A stretch of 64,000 nucleotides of DNA, from positions 1,488,001 to 1,552,000 of the forward strand of contig NZ_CP034179.1 of assembly GCF_003860345.1 (NCBI RefSeq), given 5' to 3'. The translations under genes and the position numbers were made by a program. A model generated the notes under the pieces. That model did not search any database. It was not told where the DNA came from and saw only the letters and a program-made list of their open reading frames with translations. The stretch is from Caenibius tardaugens NBRC 16725 (lineage in GTDB: Bacteria; Pseudomonadota; Alphaproteobacteria; Sphingomonadales; Sphingomonadaceae). Numbering within the stretch: position 1 is the stretch's first letter; each line of letters opens with the position of its first letter. This document shows, piece after piece, positions 61,325-64,000 of this stretch.

Positions 61325-62053
61325 ATGCACGATCCCGATAACGGCTTTGCGGAACGACTGCGCGAGGAACTGGCCCGGCGGCGCATGTCGCGTCAGGCGC
61401 TGGCCGACATGGCACGCGTCAGCCTGTCAACGCTGGAAAAAGCCCTGTCGGGCAGCCGCCCGTTCACACTCGCCACAGTCGTGCGGATCGAAGAGGCGCT
61501 GGGAACGCCCCTGCGCGGAAAGACCGGGCAGGAACCCGCCTCGGCCCACGATCTCGCGCCCGAACACATGGGGGCCTACAGCCGTGCTGCGGTGCGATGG
61601 ATCGAACAGGATTACCTCACGCTACGGGCCAGTTTCGACACGACGGGGGCGGTTTACGCCTATCGCAGCCGGATATTCTGGGATGACGGTGCGGGCTATC
61701 TGCGGTTCATCGAAGGGGAGAGGCCCGATGGCGTCTATGCCCAATCCGGCTATGTCTCCATGCCGACCTTGTCCGGGCATATCTATCTCGTCACCAACGA
61801 GGCGGGCCAGCATCGCCTGATGATGCTGGGGCGGCCGACGCGGGACGCACGGATGTTCGGTTTGCTCAGCACGCTGCAATTCGGGGCCGGATCGCAACTG
61901 GTGCCGGTTGCCTGCCCGATCGCATTCGTGCCCGCCGTACAACTGGATGATGTGGAGAATGGCCTGATCGACACGGATCATGCGCACTTTTCCACCTGCA
62001 AGGACATTCTCGATCACGCCATGGAGAACGATTTCTGCCGCTGGCGGCAATAG
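61325..62053 (+). CDS. XRE-family regulator with C-terminal sensor-like domain
   Basis: A 242-residue protein with an N-terminal helix-turn-helix (about 8-62; FAERLREELARRRMSRQALA, ARVSLSTLEKALSGSRPFTL). A C-terminal region of about 150 residues is strand-rich (YRSRIFWDDGAGYLRFIEGE, SGHIYLVTNEAGQHRLMMLG) and may sense a ligand. The ATG at 61325 has GGAG. It is divergent from the sortase substrate gene, so it probably controls the sortase pair. Confidence 0.85.
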   Translation: MHDPDNGFAERLREELARRRMSRQALADMARVSLSTLEKALSGSRPFTLATVVRIEEALGTPLRGKTGQEPASAHDLAPEHMGAYSRAAVRWIEQDYLTLRASFDTTGAVYAYRSRIFWDDGAGYLRFIEGERPDGVYAQSGYVSMPTLSGHIYLVTNEAGQHRLMMLGRPTRDARMFGLLSTLQFGAGSQLVPVACPIAFVPAVQLDDVENGLIDTDHAHFSTCKDILDHAMENDFCRWRQ

Positions 62054-62131
62054 GGGGCGCCGCGCGGTCAGGATATGTTTCCTCTTTCAGGCGTTGAAAA
62101 GGCAAAACAGCAGAAAGACTGACACGCAATC

Positions 62132-63421
62132 ATGAACGGGCGGGATAATACTGGCGGCACAAGCGGGTCCAACAAACCCGGCCTCACCCTCCATATCCCC
62201 GAGCCGCCATTTCGCCCCGGCGATCCGGTCGATTATTCCTATCTCGAGATTCCCCGCCCCGATGCGATTGCCCGGCCGGATGAAACCGCTGCTGCGCGCA
62301 GCATGGTCGATCTTGCCTATGGCCTGATCCGTGTTCTCGATGATGACAATCGCGCCGTCGGCAGCTGGAATCCGCACCTCGACGACACCACCCTGCTGCG
62401 TATGCTGCGCACAATGGCGTTGCAGCGTGCCTTCGATGACCGGCTGTTTCGCGCACAACGTCAGGGCAAGACCAGCTTCTACATGAAGGCCACCGGGGAA
62501 GAGGCCGTCGCCATCGGTGCGACCTTTGCGCTGGATCGCGAAGACATGTGTTTTCCAAGCTATCGCCAGCAGGGTATCCTGTTCGCGCGCGATTATCCGA
62601 TCGTGCAAATGATCAACCAGATCTATTCCAACCGGCTCGACCCGCTGTTTGGCCGCCAGTTGCCAATCATGTATTCAGCCCGCGCCTACGGGTTCTTCAC
62701 GCTGTCGGGCAATCTCACCACGCAATATCCGCAAGCGGCAGGCTGGGCCATGGCCAGTGCGTCCAAAGGGGACAGTCGGATCGCCGCCACATGGTGCGGC
62801 GAAGGCTCCACCTCCGAAGGCGATTTTCACAATGGCCTGACATTCGGGGCCGTCTACAACGCCCCGTGCATCTTCAATGTGGTGAACAACCAGTACGCCA
62901 TCTCCAGCTATTCCGGATTTGCCGGCAGCGAACGGACCACGTTCGCCGCGCGGGCGATCGGCTATGGCATTCCTGGCTTGCGGGTGGATGGCAACGATAT
63001 CCTTGCGGTCTATGCCGCGACCAACTGGGCGGCCAACCGGGCGCGGCTCAATCTCGGGCCGACCTTGCTGGAACTGTTCACATATCGTGCCGAGGCCCAC
63101 AGCACATCGGACGATCCCTCCGCCTATCGCAGCGCGCAGGAACGGCAGGAATGGCCGCTGGGCGATCCGATCACGCGGCTGAAACGGCACTGCATCGACA
63201 AGGGTATCTGGGATATCGCACGGCAGGAGGCCATGGATCTCGAAGTCGCGCAGGAAGTGCAGGCCGCGCAAAAGGAAGCCGAACAGAACGGCATTCTCGG
63301 CCACGGCCTGCATCAGCCGGATCAGACCATGTTTCAGGACGTCTACGAAGAGATGCCCTGGCACCTGCGGGAACAATCCGAACAGGCCATTCGCGAAAGG
63401 GCGCTGAAATGGCCGGAATGA
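62132..63421 (+). CDS. Branched-chain 2-oxoacid dehydrogenase E1 alpha
   Basis: A 429-residue thiamine-diphosphate-dependent E1 alpha subunit that decarboxylates the oxoacids of Val, Leu and Ile. A sphingomonad-style N-terminal extension (about 1-75) precedes the core. The ThDP motif [20 protein letters not shown] ends in NNQYAISS, and the phosphorylation-loop-like region is [15 protein letters not shown]. Size fits the bacterial BCKDH (bkdA1-type) rather than the pyruvate enzyme. It overlaps the E1 beta gene, with which it forms an alpha2-beta2 component. Confidence 0.93.
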   Translation: MNGRDNTGGTSGSNKPGLTLHIPEPPFRPGDPVDYSYLEIPRPDAIARPDETAAARSMVDLAYGLIRVLDDDNRAVGSWNPHLDDTTLLRMLRTMALQRAFDDRLFRAQRQGKTSFYMKATGEEAVAIGATFALDREDMCFPSYRQQGILFARDYPIVQMINQIYSNRLDPLFGRQLPIMYSARAYGFFTLSGNLTTQYPQAAGWAMASASKGDSRIAATWCGEGSTSEGDFHNGLTFGAVYNAPCIFNVVNNQYAISSYSGFAGSERTTFAARAIGYGIPGLRVDGNDILAVYAATNWAANRARLNLGPTLLELFTYRAEAHSTSDDPSAYRSAQERQEWPLGDPITRLKRHCIDKGIWDIARQEAMDLEVAQEVQAAQKEAEQNGILGHGLHQPDQTMFQDVYEEMPWHLREQSEQAIRERALKWPE

Positions 63422-64000
63422 GTATGATTCAGGCGCTGAACAGTGCACTGGACGTCATGATGGCGCGCGATGATCGCGTGGTGGTTCTGGGGGAAGATGT
63501 CGGATATTTCGGCGGGGTTTTCCGGGTCACGGCGGGGTTGCAGACCAAGTTCGGCAAGCAACGCTGCTTCGACACGCCCATCACCGAATGCGGGATTATC
63601 GGTGCGGCGATCGGCATGGCTGCCTATGGCCTCAGGCCCGTGCCCGAAATCCAGTTTGCCGATTACATCTATCCCGGTCTCGACCAGATCATCAGCGAGG
63701 CCGCGCGTATCCGTTATCGTTCGGCCGCCGATTTCATCTGTCCGCTCACCATCCGCGTCCCCTTCGGCGGCGGGATATTCGGTGGCCAGACACACAGCCA
63801 ATCGCCCGAAAGCCTGTTCACCCATGTCACCGGCATCAAAACGGTGATCCCGTCCAACCCGCACGATGCCAAGGGCCTGCTGATCGCCGCCATGGAAGAC
63901 AACGACCCGGTGATCTTCATGGAACCCAAGCGTTGTTACAACGGCCCGTTCGATGGCTATTATGATCGCCCCGCGAAAAGCTGGGCAGACCATCCGGACG
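63409..64000 (+). CDS. Branched-chain 2-oxoacid dehydrogenase E1 beta (partial)
   Basis: The first 197 residues only; the gene continues past the window. Transketolase-type pyrimidine-binding domain with [60 protein letters not shown] and [20 protein letters not shown]. It pairs with the E1 alpha above. Start at ATG 63409 (MAGMSMIQ) overlaps the alpha gene by 13 bases; ATG 63418, an ATGA overlap, is equally plausible. Confidence 0.92.
   Translation, partial: MAGMSMIQALNSALDVMMARDDRVVVLGEDVGYFGGVFRVTAGLQTKFGKQRCFDTPITECGIIGAAIGMAAYGLRPVPEIQFADYIYPGLDQIISEAARIRYRSAADFICPLTIRVPFGGGIFGGQTHSQSPESLFTHVTGIKTVIPSNPHDAKGLLIAAMEDNDPVIFMEPKRCYNGPFDGYYDRPAKSWADHPD

Overview
The window looks like a GC-rich chromosome segment from an alphaproteobacterium, most likely a sphingomonad (Novosphingobium/Sphingobium type). 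The inference rests on catabolic genes mixed with TonB-dependent receptors, a proteobacterial sortase with an LPETATG target, a long N-terminal extension on the branched-chain dehydrogenase E1 alpha subunit, and many SDR, SnoaL-like and Rieske paralogues. No rRNA, tRNA or CRISPR array was seen.

Positions 1-29,250 are a catabolic region. It holds four Rieske oxygenase alpha subunits (one broken), a Rieske ferredoxin, a P450, seven SDRs (one frameshifted), five SnoaL-like proteins, two VOC proteins, two xylose-isomerase-like TIM barrels, an EthD protein, a ThuA protein, a TonB receptor, and a Tat-exported flavoprotein coupled to a c-type cytochrome lipoprotein. Many genes overlap by 1 or 4 bases, so translation is probably coupled. 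No ferredoxin reductase is present. The substrate cannot be read from the sequence; an aromatic or polycyclic compound is the likeliest class. An IS110-family (IS1111-like) element at about 12,495-13,898 splits one Rieske gene after codon 43 or 44. The element's 3' non-coding tail carries short matches to its own left end and to the target, as expected of a guide (seeker/bridge) RNA.

Positions 29,495-34,336 encode one giant surface protein: signal peptide, about 15 degenerate repeats, autotransporter barrel, proline linker and an OmpA-type peptidoglycan-binding domain. Positions 34,700-48,100 are a second oxidative block: two Baeyer-Villiger-type monooxygenases, an FAD dehydrogenase, a GMC oxidoreductase, a 2-oxoglutarate/Fe(II) oxygenase coupled to an unrecognised protein, a class II aldolase, TetR and Crp/Fnr regulators and a second TonB receptor. 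A textbook CRP-type operator lies between the Crp/Fnr and aldolase genes.

Positions 48,285-64,000 are more housekeeping in character: an MscS channel, a DUF808 membrane protein, PutA, a 37-residue membrane protein, an SDR and a SnoaL protein, a secreted protein, an IclR regulator, a sortase with its VIT/vWA substrate, an XRE-type regulator, and the start of the branched-chain 2-oxoacid dehydrogenase operon, which runs off the window end. All functions are inferred from motifs and family resemblance; no database search was run.
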